From positions 4,838-16,229 of the forward strand of contig NW_005178400.1 in the NCBI RefSeq assembly GCF_000341285.1: a stretch of DNA of 11,392 bases, read 5' to 3'. The first letter of the stretch is position 1; each line of letters begins with the position of its first letter. Shown in pieces: positions 1-9,175 of the stretch. Made by a program: the position numbers and the translations under genes. The notes below the pieces were generated by a model, which was not told where the DNA came from, ran no database searches, and saw only the letters and a list, made by a program, of their open reading frames with translations. The stretch is from Galdieria sulphuraria. Its lineage: Eukaryota > Rhodophyta > Bangiophyceae > Galdieriales > Galdieriaceae.

Positions 1-239
1 TACACAGAATTATATTCCGTATACTAGTTTTCCTTGTCTTCTATATGACTCTTTTCACGATGGAGAATTCGGTCTGTAACTCTGCAACAGGCATTTCTCA
101 GGATAGCATAGGAAAGTCTTGAGTCCATCATTGCATATTTTTAATGATTGTTTGTATTGTTGTGCTTTTAGATCAATTCTCTATTGATTCGAATATGTCT
201 TTTGAAATATTATGGATGTGGGGCTTTAGATAACGAAAG

Positions 240-297
240 CTGAATAAACTTGTATTTTGAAAGCAAGGGAAAAGTTTTCAGTTCAAAATATACTCAC
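240..297 (-). other. Candidate 58-nt spliceosomal intron
   Basis: On the minus strand the sequence AAG/GTGAGTAT at 300-290 is a near-perfect eukaryotic donor. It is followed 58 nt later by a pyrimidine-containing acceptor ending TTCAG (240). The flanking reading frame is open on both sides: 45 codons before, and about 21 codons after, ending in TGA. The size fits eukaryotes with very short introns. The evidence is the consensus match and frame continuity only. Confidence 0.25.
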
Positions 298-532
298 CTT
301 GCTGGGAACCATGAAATAAAGCAAGCAAAAGGAAACTGTTGAAAATCTTGGTTGTGTTCACCTGGGTAAAAAGTTGTGACGATGGCGATTGTAGTTACTC
401 GTCCGTTTTCGAAAAACGCCTTTGTTTTTATGAATTACTGGTTTTACCGAGGGTGAAATATGTCTAAGAGGATATTTAAGTCGTAAGAGTGATAAAGTTG
501 GAACTAGTATTGATGGTGTTTCTGAAAGGCAT

Positions 533-778
533 CTATTGCAAATCGTCTTTGGTCCTTGTATAGTTGAATGGGAGGGTAACAATAGTAGCACGGTGTGAAT
601 GGGAAACAAGTATTTGCCTTGTCAAGAGTGCTGCTGATCTGTTTTTTTTTCCAACACACGGAAAGTCATGCTTTTGAAAGTAGTGGTAGTTGTAGCTGTC
701 AAAAAGTGAAAAGGAAACTTCACATTTTGTACAAACAGCTTGCGTTTGGATAGTATACAAAGTAGCTCTGAAAGACAT
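533..778 (-). CDS. Open frame with one C2H2 zinc-finger-like motif
   Basis: This 81-codon minus-strand frame contains C16, C19, F23, Y29, H32 and H37 (motif at 733-668). The spacing C-x2-C-x3-F-x5-Y-x2-H-x4-H fits the classical C2H2 zinc finger, whose cysteines and histidines bind zinc and whose helix usually reads DNA. The usual aromatic residue two places before the first cysteine is missing (Ala here), and there is only one finger. A stop codon lies directly before the ATG. The ATG itself sits in a pyrimidine-rich acceptor-like stretch (tctttcag, ending at 768), so the frame could be an internal exon. A 45-nt GT...AG segment (812-768) would join it to an open piece at 863-813. The rest of the translation is not recognisable. 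It could be a real exon, a fossil exon or chance; the motif is the only positive evidence. Confidence 0.25.
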   Translation of the reverse strand: MSFRATLYTIQTQAVCTKCEVSFSLFDSYNYHYFQKHDFPCVGKKNRSAALLTRQILVSHSHRATIVTLPFNYTRTKDDLQ

Positions 779-963
779 TCATGAAGGATGGGTTGAGCTT
801 CTACAATATTACACGAGCGCAAATATTGATGCAGTCGTTTCCGACTAGAGTTTTGGTTTGACTCTGAAAATAAAGTCCAACTTTTGGTAGATAATTCCTA
901 GAAAGCATACGCAGACGAACAAAGTAGTTTGCACATTGACACAAACCATAAAGCATTTTTCTA

Positions 964-1065
964 CTATCGCAGCAAAATCAAACCATTCGCCACTACTTGA
1001 AATTCAACCAGAACAGCGACAACAAGAAATATGAGCCCGAGCCTACTGCAGTATGGCAGAGTCAT
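964..1065 (-). CDS. Short hydrophobic leader-like open frame
   Basis: This 33-codon minus-strand frame starts at ATG 1065 and ends at TAG 964. After a short polar start with one arginine it runs into a hydrophobic core rich in Leu, Val, Ile and Phe (about residues 9-20), as in a signal peptide or a single membrane helix. A possible donor (CAA/GTAGTG, near 997) and a pyrimidine-rich acceptor (ending ctag near 898) would join it in frame to the open stretch at 622-897. That would give a small secreted or membrane protein of about 90 residues. Hydrophobic short frames are common in T-rich sequence, so this is a weak call. No homologous family is recognised. Confidence 0.15.
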   Translation of the reverse strand: MTLPYCSRLGLIFLVVAVLVEFQVVANGLILLR

Positions 1066-2909
1066 CAAGTCTACAATGAGAATGACTTGTGTTTCTATCG
1101 TTTACTTTTTTCTTCGTTGTTGGCATGAGCGGAGAATTGCAATTGTTTTATTTACTTGGAATTGTAAAATAACAGCAACGACAACAACAACAAGAGAAAG
1201 TTATAGTGTATTGGTTAGTGGTACAGGAATATTAATAATAGTTTTTGTCATAAAAGTACGAATTTGACCTATTTTTTACTATAAAGGAAAATTGTATTGT
1301 TGACTCTACAAAAGAAAAAGGCATTATTTGCACACTTACGACTATTCCTGTACCTCACTATCAGTAGGACTACATAAGGTCCTGATTTTGAACAACAAGT
1401 AGAGTATCGAGTTGCTTTACTGGTCGATTTTCGATTTTGCTTGTATCTGTTTGAGACTAATCTTTATCTTTTGATTCTTGAAACGAACTTATTTGTTATC
1501 TCATGGTAGTATGATGAAGCAACTAGTCGTCATTTCTTTTCGGAAAACATCGACGTAAAAACTTTTCAGAAGCTTTTTTCATTGGAAATCCCGATCACAT
1601 AGCATCATTTTGTCCCGTGATAGTTGCGTTGCATTTGTAGGGATGGGTAACTCCAAATGATCAATTTGAGACAATTTCGTCAGTTGAATCGAGTAATCTT
1701 TGACAAGTGAACTTGCAGTATCATGAGAGTGTACAACATACTGTTTTCTGTGATCTAGAATCTACTTCTGATTTATCTTGATATATTGTATTGTTCTTAT
1801 GTCGAAACTACACCTTTTGACTATTCATGCTTCAGAACAATTCCATCTTACTTGTTCGACCCTAAGACCAGCTTCATATGAAGTTAGTCATCTAATCGAT
1901 AAGGATAGGGTAATATCTCTATTTCGTCTTTTCTCTTCTTTATCGGAGTAATTGTAGAATGGTGAAGATCTTGTTCTTTAGAGTTGTACCATGTTCTTAC
2001 AAGAAAAGGGATGAATATGGTAAAACATAGTATTTGAAGACTGCGAGATAATGTAAATTCAAAGAAAGAATCAACTAGATTGCTGTCAAAGTTCTGTACA
2101 AACGATCTGCTGGGAATAGAAATTGAACTTGTCCTAGTACGGCCTACTGGTTGTTTTCCCTTATTCATATGAATTGTCATAAAAGACAAAAATTTATGTT
2201 TTACATAGTATATACTTTTCAGTGAAAGAATATAGAAAGGTCAGTTGAAAGAAATTCAAGCAAAAGAAGTAAATGAATGCTTCCCTGGCTTCACAGGGTT
2301 AGAATATCTGACCTATGATTTACAGATTTTGAGGTTGATCCTCACAAAAAGCAAGCAAAATCAACTCTGTGATTTTTACACAAGTAGCAGCAAAACACAA
2401 ACTAATGGCCATGTTCTAATTTCAGGATCCTTTCGTATATCCTTTGATGCTCGAACCTTTTCGCAACCTTTGGTGGTTTTCATCCACCTCTTAACCTTGG
2501 ACTATTACCACAATTGATTCAAGTGATATATGACAATGTATTTATGCCGTGCCAATACCTTGTTTCGATTGATGAGTTGAATTTGAATCTTATTTCAGAG
2601 TGATATCCGAAACAATTCTGTTTACAGCTTTATTGAAGTAAGTAGTAATAACTTGCTTTGGAACACTCTGAATCTTACCACTTCTAGTTAAATCTCAACA
2701 GGATATGGCACAATTATTCTAGTAGATACGTAAGAAAAGGTCTATTTGATTTCTTCCTTCTCAATGTATCTAGAAACTGGTTACTGTTTTATATTACTTG
2801 AATTGTATACTGAATTCAATGATTTACTGTTAAATGGAAAGAAAGTAAGATACCTCTTGCTATTGCTCATTTAAGATAGCATTCTATATTCGAGTTGGTC
2901 ACTTGTTGA
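1066..2909. other. AT-rich region without a supportable gene
   Basis: Stops are frequent in all six frames. The longest open stretches are about 80-100 codons (plus 1031-1267 and 2245-2517, minus 1884-2189), and none has a recognisable motif. A short (CAA)n-like run occurs at about 1171-1195. GTAAG...TAG pairs of 50 nt (2638-2687) and 44 nt (2730-2773) on the plus strand look like small introns and keep a frame open across two tiny segments. With only 40-nt exons between them I do not call a gene. A GGTGG-N7-CCACC inverted repeat lies at 2472-2488. Confidence 0.5.
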
Positions 2910-3275
2910 TTACTGGTCGAATATCTCATCAAGAAGAAATTCTGTTTCATAAGTTAGTGAAATGTCCTCTATGGTTGATTCAACTTTTGAATTCTTAGAG
3001 ATTGTACTGAATTTATCGAACGAGTTTGTCCTTATCCCGAGAAAAACGATTTGCCATATAGTATTAATGGTAGCCCTAATACTAGGAATACCGAGGACTA
3101 GGGAGATGAAGACTTGGTTTGAGAAAAACATAGTAGTAGCAGAGTGTCCAATTAGTCCTCCCAAACATTTGCACTTTATTTGCGATACTGGATACATTTT
3201 TCTTAATCGTTTCATCCTAGATAGCTTCATGAACCGACTCAAACGATGAATTGTAATGTATCTTTGCAGTGCCAC
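2910..3275 (-). other. 121-codon open frame, unrecognised, overlapped by an antisense frame
   Basis: This is the longest open frame outside the repeat array. Its translation begins with a TTG start, is basic at the N-terminal end (Arg/Lys-rich, about residues 11-26), has a hydrophobic middle (about residues 50-80) and ends acidic (several Glu/Asp in the last 25 residues). No motif or family is recognised. A 95-codon plus-strand frame (2962-3249) lies entirely inside it, so both strands are open for about 290 bp and the sequence does not say which, if either, is coding. Plus-strand copies of similar hydrophobic peptides seemed to recur near 3603 and 5690, but that likeness is weak. A frame this long is not unexpected by chance over 7 kb. 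Confidence 0.15.
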
Positions 3276-5200
3276 GAATCTGCTACTACTAGTTTATATA
3301 TTTTGATATTAACTAGTTGTTCGTTCAGATATAAATATGTCAAACTGTATTTGATTCAATTCATAACTACTTGTTTTGAATACCTTTAGTTATATAATTT
3401 CGTTCCAACCATGCATTACTGAGTAAGGTATAGTCATTTGGCAGACAAGAATCAGGAATCAGATGACAGTTTATTTCAAGTATTCGCAGTTAAATGCGTT
3501 GCTTGTTAGAAACGTTCAAAGTTGGCTATTGAAATATAGCCTTAGTAATGAATGGAGTCAATGTGTTAGACAAGATAACGGCACAACTCGATGCACAAGA
3601 AGTTGAATCAACGTTTCCATTCAAAATCAATTGTTTGATAGTAAAACTAATATACGTTGTTATCTTTTTAGGGGTATCTACGAGAGAGTTGGTTGAATTA
3701 TCATTATGTGGACATCTGCTTATCCAATAGAGTTTCTGTTGGATAGTTTTTGTATAAGATGGCTTCTTTAAGGTAGAATTGATACTTTACTGACTACTAG
3801 TTGTCGAGTCGATAAAGACTTTGTACCTTTGTACTTGAAATCTTGTTGTTGTATGTACAGAGTCTTCATATCCGAAGCAGTTTCTTATGTGATCTTTAGG
3901 TACCCTGTATGCTTGATTCAGCATCGAATTGTCCAAGATTATCTTGAATTGTCTAAAATAATTTAGTCCTTACTCTAAAAGGATTTTTTACAGACTATTA
4001 TTTGGATCACTTAGAACCAAGTCAGAGATCAATTCATGTGAGAATCACTAGGTAAGAATCCGAATTGCAACAAAGCATCAATGTTCCCTTGATATTTGTA
4101 TGCTGTGTGCACTACTGGGCAGGTGGTCGACCACAATTCAATTTTGGTACATTTGTGGATTGACTTTCATATTGAATGACAATGTGTTTCTAGAATATTG
4201 AGAACATGTTACTATTGATGAGCATAGATCAATCAGCATCCACCATTCTTGTATCTGTACGGAATTCAATTGAACTTTGTTTGAATTCACTGATTCCTAT
4301 CAGTATTGGTGTAGCACGTTCTCGTTTTACTTTCTTGGCATTAAGCTCAACTTGCGTCATAGAATCATTATTTTTTTGATAAAGGTATTGTGCTAAAAAT
4401 CTATTGCTTGTTTCTATTGACTGGTCGGAGAGTAGTCATCATCTTGTTATCTTATGTTTTCAAGAAAGTTGTAATAATTATTGAACACTAAAAACTGAAC
4501 TTTAATTGAAATGAAGTATGACAGCGATAAGCTATACTATTCATAGACCACAGAATCATTTGATTTAGAAGAAGATTCAACTAGGTTGTAGACGATTGGT
4601 CACAAACGAGCCGCAAAAAGAAGCAAAGTAACCTTGCTGATACAAGCTATTGAATTTCTTGTCATGTTGAAATGTTGTTTATAGTACAAGATGAAGAAAT
4701 GATTCCTTTCATTTCAACTTTTATACAACTCGCTGAACAAAAGAATACAACAATTTGCTTTGGAAGAAAATAGATAGTGAAAGATATAAAGTGAAAAAAG
4801 AAAGAAATGGCTTCCTAGTTCAATAGACTACAGAGATAGTGTCATGAGCCAAAAGCCTTGACTTTGATTCTCACTAGAAACATCAACGATATACAATAGT
4901 ACTTGCAGAATCGTTATTTGTATCTCTGTAGATATTATGCTTTATATAGTTGTGACTTTCTTTACTAGTTTGGAAAGTTTATACAACAACATTCATAGGA
5001 AGAACAATATCAAGTTTATGATTCAACTCGATCTCGATACTATTATTCCATGAAGAAGGACATCACTCCTCATCATAATCGACGAATAGTTTTAGATTCA
5101 AACTAATCAATCTTTGTCAATCAACAACTTGACCAGAAAAATGTTGCTTGTATTTATTTCCATTGCAAAAATCATTGAGGTCTTGGTATAAACTGTTAGA
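3276..5200. other. AT-rich region without a supportable gene
   Basis: No open frame above about 60 codons stands out, and no repeat, RNA or mobile element signature could be supported. Short inverted repeats built on GAATTC occur (for example GAATTCAA at 4262-4269 and TTGAATTC at 4281-4288). A segment at 4809-4880 carries a good match to the tRNA A-box consensus but does not fold as a tRNA (see the rejected list). Confidence 0.5.
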
Positions 5201-7365
5201 AATGATTATAAAAGCAGAATTTACCATCTAATTTGCACATTTGACGACAACAATAACAGCAACTCTTAGAAGAGATGGGACAACACTCCTCACTACAGCA
5301 TTGTTCTTGAAGAGTCGTGAACATAGTATTTTATTCATAGTTCGTCATTTATTAAGAATTATGGTTGATGTTTTACGACCACTCGCTTTCCCTATATTAA
5401 AAACTCAATACATTCCTCAATTGTGGAACGGATATATTTTTCTATCTAATCAACAAGACTAAAGACAATAGGGATACGAGCTAGTGTCCAGGAATCAGTT
5501 TGAATTCAACTGATTTCAAAAGATTAGGTTTCGGCTATGTTGAATCGAGTTTAAACTGAATTGAGTGGAAACAAGGAATTGTACAAAATAGGCAATCAGC
5601 TATTAAGAAAGAGAATAAGCTGAGTGCTTTGCTTGAGAGAGTCAGATCAATGTCGTCGGATAAAGAGTAGTGTATTGTTTCTTTAAGCACCTTTCATTCT
5701 CTTGTTCACGGAGCCTTACCTAAAGAATTGCACGAGTTCGTCATAAATAGAATATTATTGGTAGTTATCATATCGTTTATGCCTAGTGATACGGTCAATT
5801 TTAAGTTGTTGAGAGAGGGACTTTAATATATCTTGGCTACATTTCTGTTGAACTTGGTGTCGAATAGAATGACTTGACCTTGTTCATATGAATTCATATT
5901 CTTGTTATGAATACTGTATTTGAAGAGTACCTATTATATGCTGTTTGAATTTACTCTTAACTTTTTTTTTTCACTGTTTATTATACAGCTCATCATGTAA
6001 CTTGGTTTCATAAAATCCTTGTATCTTTCAGACTATCAAGTTTTATGGCTATGACTTTTAAAGCTTTGATAGAACCCAGTTGTCACCAATCTGTTCCATC
6101 AAAGATTGATTTCATAGTGGGACATATATAATGTCTCAGTTAACTACAGAATCATATACATATGAGGCAATTCAGCTCAATTGAAAGGAACTGTATGCTT
6201 GGCAATTTTAGAGATCATTCCTATTTTAAATAGAAGAACGCAAAATTCGGTTTTATGTTGTTTGAAAGATTTGAATCCACATGATAACTTGAGAAGATTG
6301 ACGAAGAAGTACTTTGATCATAACCTTAGATCGGTAGTACTTCAAGTCTTGCTGAGATACATGGTTATGTCCGTTTACTTTCTATGGTGAAAAAAGTTGT
6401 CTCTTATCTTTGTTATACTAAGCTATTACAAATCCAAGTTGATCACCTGGTACAGCTTTTACTGGGTCACGGTGCATTTGCACAACAGACTCTTTGTTAT
6501 CTCTATGGATGAAGAATTGAGTTTGACTTGTGTTGATTCATTGATTGAATGATTGATTGCTTGCTGTGTATAATACCAGCATATTACTTATCAATTGACA
6601 AATAATCGCACTTGAATTTGTAAAATTGACTGATTCCAGCATCTGAGGAATAGTAGCAGGACAACCCTATTCAAAAAGGTGATTTAAGAATTCACTTTAG
6701 ACAGATTGTTGATCCGCGAGTCAAAGACAAGTTGTAACCATAGAAAAAGATATATACAAGGTAAGTGATACAAATAGGAGGTAGTTTCATTTTGCATTCT
6801 CAAGATGAATATTTATTGGATAGTGCTACTAGAATGAAATGGGTTGTTTGAACCACACTGGGTTGTCCGTCTATTATGAATCCTTTACCTCATCAAGATC
6901 TTCTATCGCGACACTAGAAAACTCTCTGTCCAATAAAAAAAGTCGTTATACCCTAGACTTTGGTTCATATAGTATTTATATATCCTCGATAGTCTATTTA
7001 ATACCGATTGCTTCACGACCGCATGGATTTATTGGAAGAATTTACCCAAGTAGAGTTGGCAGACGAAATACCAACGAGTATTAGTATTCTTTCATCTAAA
7101 TACACAGAGAACAATCTAGTTGATAGTTTCCTTGACAAGAATCATAGCTAGAGAAAATCCCCACATTCTTTCCTGATAGTTGTAAATTACTTTCAAATTC
7201 TAAACAGATCGTTGACCAAAACTCATTTGAATCCATTGTTTCCACAATTGACCCAATGTTGAATCATATTGGTATACTGCAAAAATGAAGATTTCGTTGT
7301 TTCCGTTGGGTCTGATTCTGCGTAATATGTTAAGCACCAATATACACACTTTTTACTGATTTCTC
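5201..7365. other. AT-rich region without a supportable gene
   Basis: Frames of 69-81 codons (5241-5462, 6181-6390, 6839-7084, all plus) have no recognisable domain and no shared coding signal. From about 6168 to 6538 one plus-strand frame is interrupted by only a single TGA (6388-6390), which may be chance or the remains of a decayed exon. A run of ten T lies at 5962-5971 and a quasi-palindrome at 5493-5515. The last 150 bp lead directly into the G-rich array and show no clear boundary repeat or target-site duplication. Confidence 0.5.
5493..5515. repeat. 23-bp quasi-palindrome
   Basis: Arms AATCAG and CTGATT are perfect reverse complements and flank one unpaired T plus the 10-bp perfect palindrome TTGAATTCAA. 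The element could form a cruciform or bind a dimeric protein, but no neighbouring gene gives it a role. Confidence 0.5.
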
Positions 7366-7524
7366 TGCGAATGGGAAAAAAGATGGGCAATTTGAAAAGA
7401 GTGGCCGATTGTAAATGGGCCCGCGCAATTTTGATTTGATAATTGCCATTCTGGGTGTGTGGGGTAAGAAAGAATGGGTAATCGGAAATGGGGGAGAGAG
7501 TGGGGAAATTGCGATGGGGAAAAT

Positions 7525-7549
7525 GGGTGGGGAAAGGGGCCAATTGGGG
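7525..7549 (+). other. Consensus G-quadruplex motif 1
   Basis: Four runs of 3, 4, 4 and 4 G are separated by loops of 1, 3 and 6 nt, which meets the usual G3-N1-7 rule for intramolecular quadruplexes. It lies in the junction of a tandem subunit. Confidence 0.7.
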
Positions 7550-7649
7550 CCGACCCCAAGGTGATCGTGATTTGAAATTGCCATTGTGGTGGGCTGGGGA
7601 AGAATGGGCCCATTTGGAGATGGGAGGGGAAATTGCGATGGGGGAAACT

Positions 7650-7674
7650 GGGTGGGGAAAGGGGCCAATTTGGG
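7650..7674 (+). other. Consensus G-quadruplex motif 2
   Basis: Four runs of 3, 4, 4 and 3 G have loops of 1, 3 and 7 nt. It is the copy of the motif at 7525-7549 one subunit later. The corresponding place in the third subunit (around 7782-7820) has lost the pattern. Confidence 0.7.
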
Positions 7675-7912
7675 CCAACCACAAAGGTGATCGTGATTTG
7701 AAATTGCCATTGTGGTGGGCTGGGAAAGAATGGGTAAATTGGAAATGGGAAAGAGTGGGAAATTGCGACGAGGGAAAATGAGTGGGGAAAGGAGTGAAAA
7801 AGATGGAGAAGAGGGGCCAACCCAAAGGCGATTGTGTTGATTTGGAAATTGCCATTATGGATGCGGGGAAAAATGGGTAAATTAGAAAGGAGGGCATTTG
7901 AAATTGAGGACA

Positions 7913-8635
7913 ATGAGCAAAGAGGACTGAGTGTGAATTGAAAATCTTGGGAGAGTCCGTATAGGAAGGGTGTTTGAAAAATTCCAATTCGAAAAGCAAA
8001 AGATTGAAATTTGAACTTCAGTGATATTTTATGAGATAGAAGTAGCAGAAAGTTCAATTACATACTGTTCACATAATGTTTCCATGCTTCCATAATGCAT
8101 TTTTACTCTAAAATAATCTTCTTATTAAATTTCTAAAAAAAATATAATGACAATTTAATATAGTTAATTGAAACGTTGAAGACATTATTAAAAAATTTAA
8201 TCATTGACTTAATTTTTAACTGTTACAATTAAATGTTCAAAGTAAATATTATATAAACACATAAAACTCAACAAAACAAAAAAGAATTAATTTTAAAGAG
8301 AGTATATTTATACTGTATTCTTTTGATTGACAAAAGAAAATAATTTTTAGTTTAGTTTCAAAATATTTACTAAAAAGACAGACGATAAAAATAATGATAA
8401 TAAGTAAAATTTTAAAGCTGCCTTGACATGCTATACTACAGACACGCCATAAACGCAAGGATTATTTTTTTTAAAAATTAATGACAAAGAAGGTGAAAAC
8501 TAACCTATAAAAAAAGAGGACATAGTCGTAGAATGTATAGAAAGAAAGATTTTTATTCAAAGAAATAGACATATCTAAAGTGATTAAGTAAAATGGCGAA
8601 AAAAAATAATGAATGGACTTAAAAAAAAAAAGAAT
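7913..8635. repeat. AT-rich spacer 1
   Basis: The first part (about 7935-8400) aligns in order with spacers 2 and 3: ttgaacttc or ttgacctt, then the acatactg marker at 8060, then tctaaaataatctt-like sequence, then aatgttcaaagtaaa, then ttttcaaaatatttactaaaa-like sequence. From about 8400 to 8625 it no longer matches the others and lacks the 41-bp core. Instead it has a mixed-sequence segment (8415-8462) and long A runs (8601-8608, 8620-8631). The agaattgcattt near 8631 matches agaagttgcattt at the same relative place in spacers 2 and 3. No gene is seen. Confidence 0.75.
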
Positions 8636-9175
8636 TGCATTTGGTAAATTGCCATTTGAATAGAGAGTATTTATTGGGGAATGAAATGGTCGATTGCGGG
8701 TAAAGAATGGTAGTGCAACTTTGGTTTGAAAATTGTCTTGGAGTGTGGGGATGGAGGGAAAAAAGGGGCCAATTGGAAGTGGAAGAGGATTGGGAACAAT
8801 TGTGAATTGGAAATTGCCATGGGGGAAAATGAGTGGGGGGAAGAATGGGCAAATTTGGAGAGGGGTCAATTCGAAATGTAAATGGGCAATTGTGATTTAA
8901 AAAATGCCATGGGGGAAAATGAGTTGGAGAAGGATTGGGGCCAAATTGGAGAGGGGTCAATTCGAAATGTGGATAGGCAATTGTGATTTTGAAATTGCCA
9001 TGGGGGAAAATGAGTGGGAGGAAGGATTGTGGCCAATTGGGAAAAAAGGGGGCCAACCCAACAGCGATTTAGATTTGGAATTTATCATTATGAATGATGG
9101 GGAAGGATGGGCAAATTTGAAATGGGAAGGGGCGTTGGAAACTGTAAGGGCAGTGTCTGAAAAGGACAGGGTGGT
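8636..9175 (+). repeat. G-rich minisatellite block 2, subunit about 90 bp
   Basis: A distinct start segment (8673-8760, with cgattgcgggtaaag) is followed by tandem subunits. Equivalent points (caattgtg) lie at 8797, 8887 and 8978, with a diverged copy at about 9062, giving spacings of 90, 91 and about 84 bp. Each subunit reads roughly hairpin, CCATGGGGGAAAATGAGT, G-rich linker, GGCCAA, GGGGTCAATTCGAAATG. G greatly exceeds C: 26 G against 3 C in 8821-8880. The end (9054-9175) is shared with block 3. Confidence 0.85.
8976..8999 (+). repeat. Conserved inverted repeat in the block subunit
   Basis: GGCAATT (8976-8982) and AATTGCC (8993-8999) are perfect reverse complements with a 10-nt loop. Related copies lie at 10045-10068 (6-bp stem) and 11370-11392 (cut by the window edge), and weaker forms near 8797 and 8885. 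It is followed directly by ATGG and a run of G. Confidence 0.7.

Larger units (their letters stand above)
1..1065 (-). pseudogene. Possible spliced or decayed minus-strand gene (low confidence)
   Basis: Reading the minus strand from 1065 down, several coding-like pieces follow one another, but I cannot join them into one gene. First, a 33-codon frame starts at ATG 1065 and stops at 964; it is strongly hydrophobic and resembles a signal peptide or membrane anchor. Second, an open stretch at about 622-900 overlaps, in another frame, the zinc-finger-like frame at 533-778. Third, an open stretch of 45 codons (434-298) ends at the donor AAG/GTGAGT; removing a 58-nt GT...AG segment (297-240) keeps the frame open for about 21 more codons to a TGA near 174. 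Short open pieces and GT/AG pairs are common by chance in AT-rich DNA, and the middle of the model conflicts with itself. No family is recognised. It may be a small-intron gene, a pseudogene or coincidence. Confidence 0.2.
7366..7912 (+). repeat. G-rich minisatellite block 1, subunit 126-142 bp
   Basis: About four imperfect tandem copies start near 7425, 7561, 7687 and 7829. The copies at 7561 and 7687 begin with the same 37-38 bp (gtgatcgtgatttg ... gggctggg), and their start-to-start spacing is 126 bp; the next spacing is 142 bp. Each copy contains gatttgaaattgccat or a variant, aaattgcgat or a variant, and a GGGGCCAA junction. The strand is strongly G over C: 28 G against 8 C in 7621-7680. 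The last copy (from 7829) resembles the last copy of blocks 2 and 3, which ties this block to the rest of the array although its subunit is longer. Confidence 0.85.
7223..7999 (-). other. 258-codon open frame over G-rich block 1, probably not a gene
   Basis: This is the longest frame in the window, from ATG 7999 to a stop near 7223. Its translation is rich in Pro, Phe, His and Ser and contains imperfect 42-residue repeats (HHNGNFKSRSP and neighbours), because the 126-bp DNA subunit is a multiple of three. The C-terminal 40 or so residues come from unique DNA outside the block. Against a real gene: a second frame of 234 codons (8057-7353) and a third of 126 codons (7710-7330) are open over the same DNA, and similar frames occur over blocks 2 and 4 in changing phase. 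Few A or G on this strand means few stop codons. No domain is recognised. A repeat-rich secreted protein cannot be fully excluded. Confidence 0.12.

Noticed and set aside
2440-2515. Minus-strand tRNA-Phe look-alike: a perfect 5-bp stem with a 7-nt loop containing GAA (2472-2488) and a GGTTCGA word downstream.
   Set aside because: The acceptor, D and T stems do not pair; only the anticodon-like hairpin and one box agree.
2600-3250. Plus-strand spliced gene model with introns of 50, 44, 47-50 and 42-44 nt and tiny exons.
   Set aside because: Exons of about 40 nt and free choice among many GT/AG sites make open frames easy to build; the minus strand is equally open over part of the region.
4809-4880. 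tRNA-like segment: TAGTTCAATAG (4816-4826) fits the A-box consensus and a B-box-like TTTGATTCT follows at the correct distance.
   Set aside because: The acceptor, D, anticodon and T stems do not pair, and the B box has several mismatches. At most it is a tRNA-derived fossil.
6120-6540. Use of TGA as a sense codon (mitochondrial-type code) to lengthen frames.
   Set aside because: Removing one stop codon lengthens frames everywhere; TAA and TAG still interrupt all of them and no mitochondrial gene is visible.
2070-7124. A 13-bp word found inverted at 2070-2082 and 7112-7124, with weak similarity around it.
   Set aside because: One or a few such matches are expected by chance in 11 kb of AT-rich DNA.
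7488-7781. 97-codon plus-strand frame rich in Trp, Gly and Glu over block 1.
   Set aside because: It is a product of G-rich repeat DNA; other frames over the same bases are longer.
8471-9056. Minus-strand frames of 132 and 145 codons over block 2 with Pro/Phe/His-rich repeats.
   Set aside because: The repeat is read in different phases within one frame (subunits of 90 and 91 bp), which shows open sequence from composition and not a conserved peptide.
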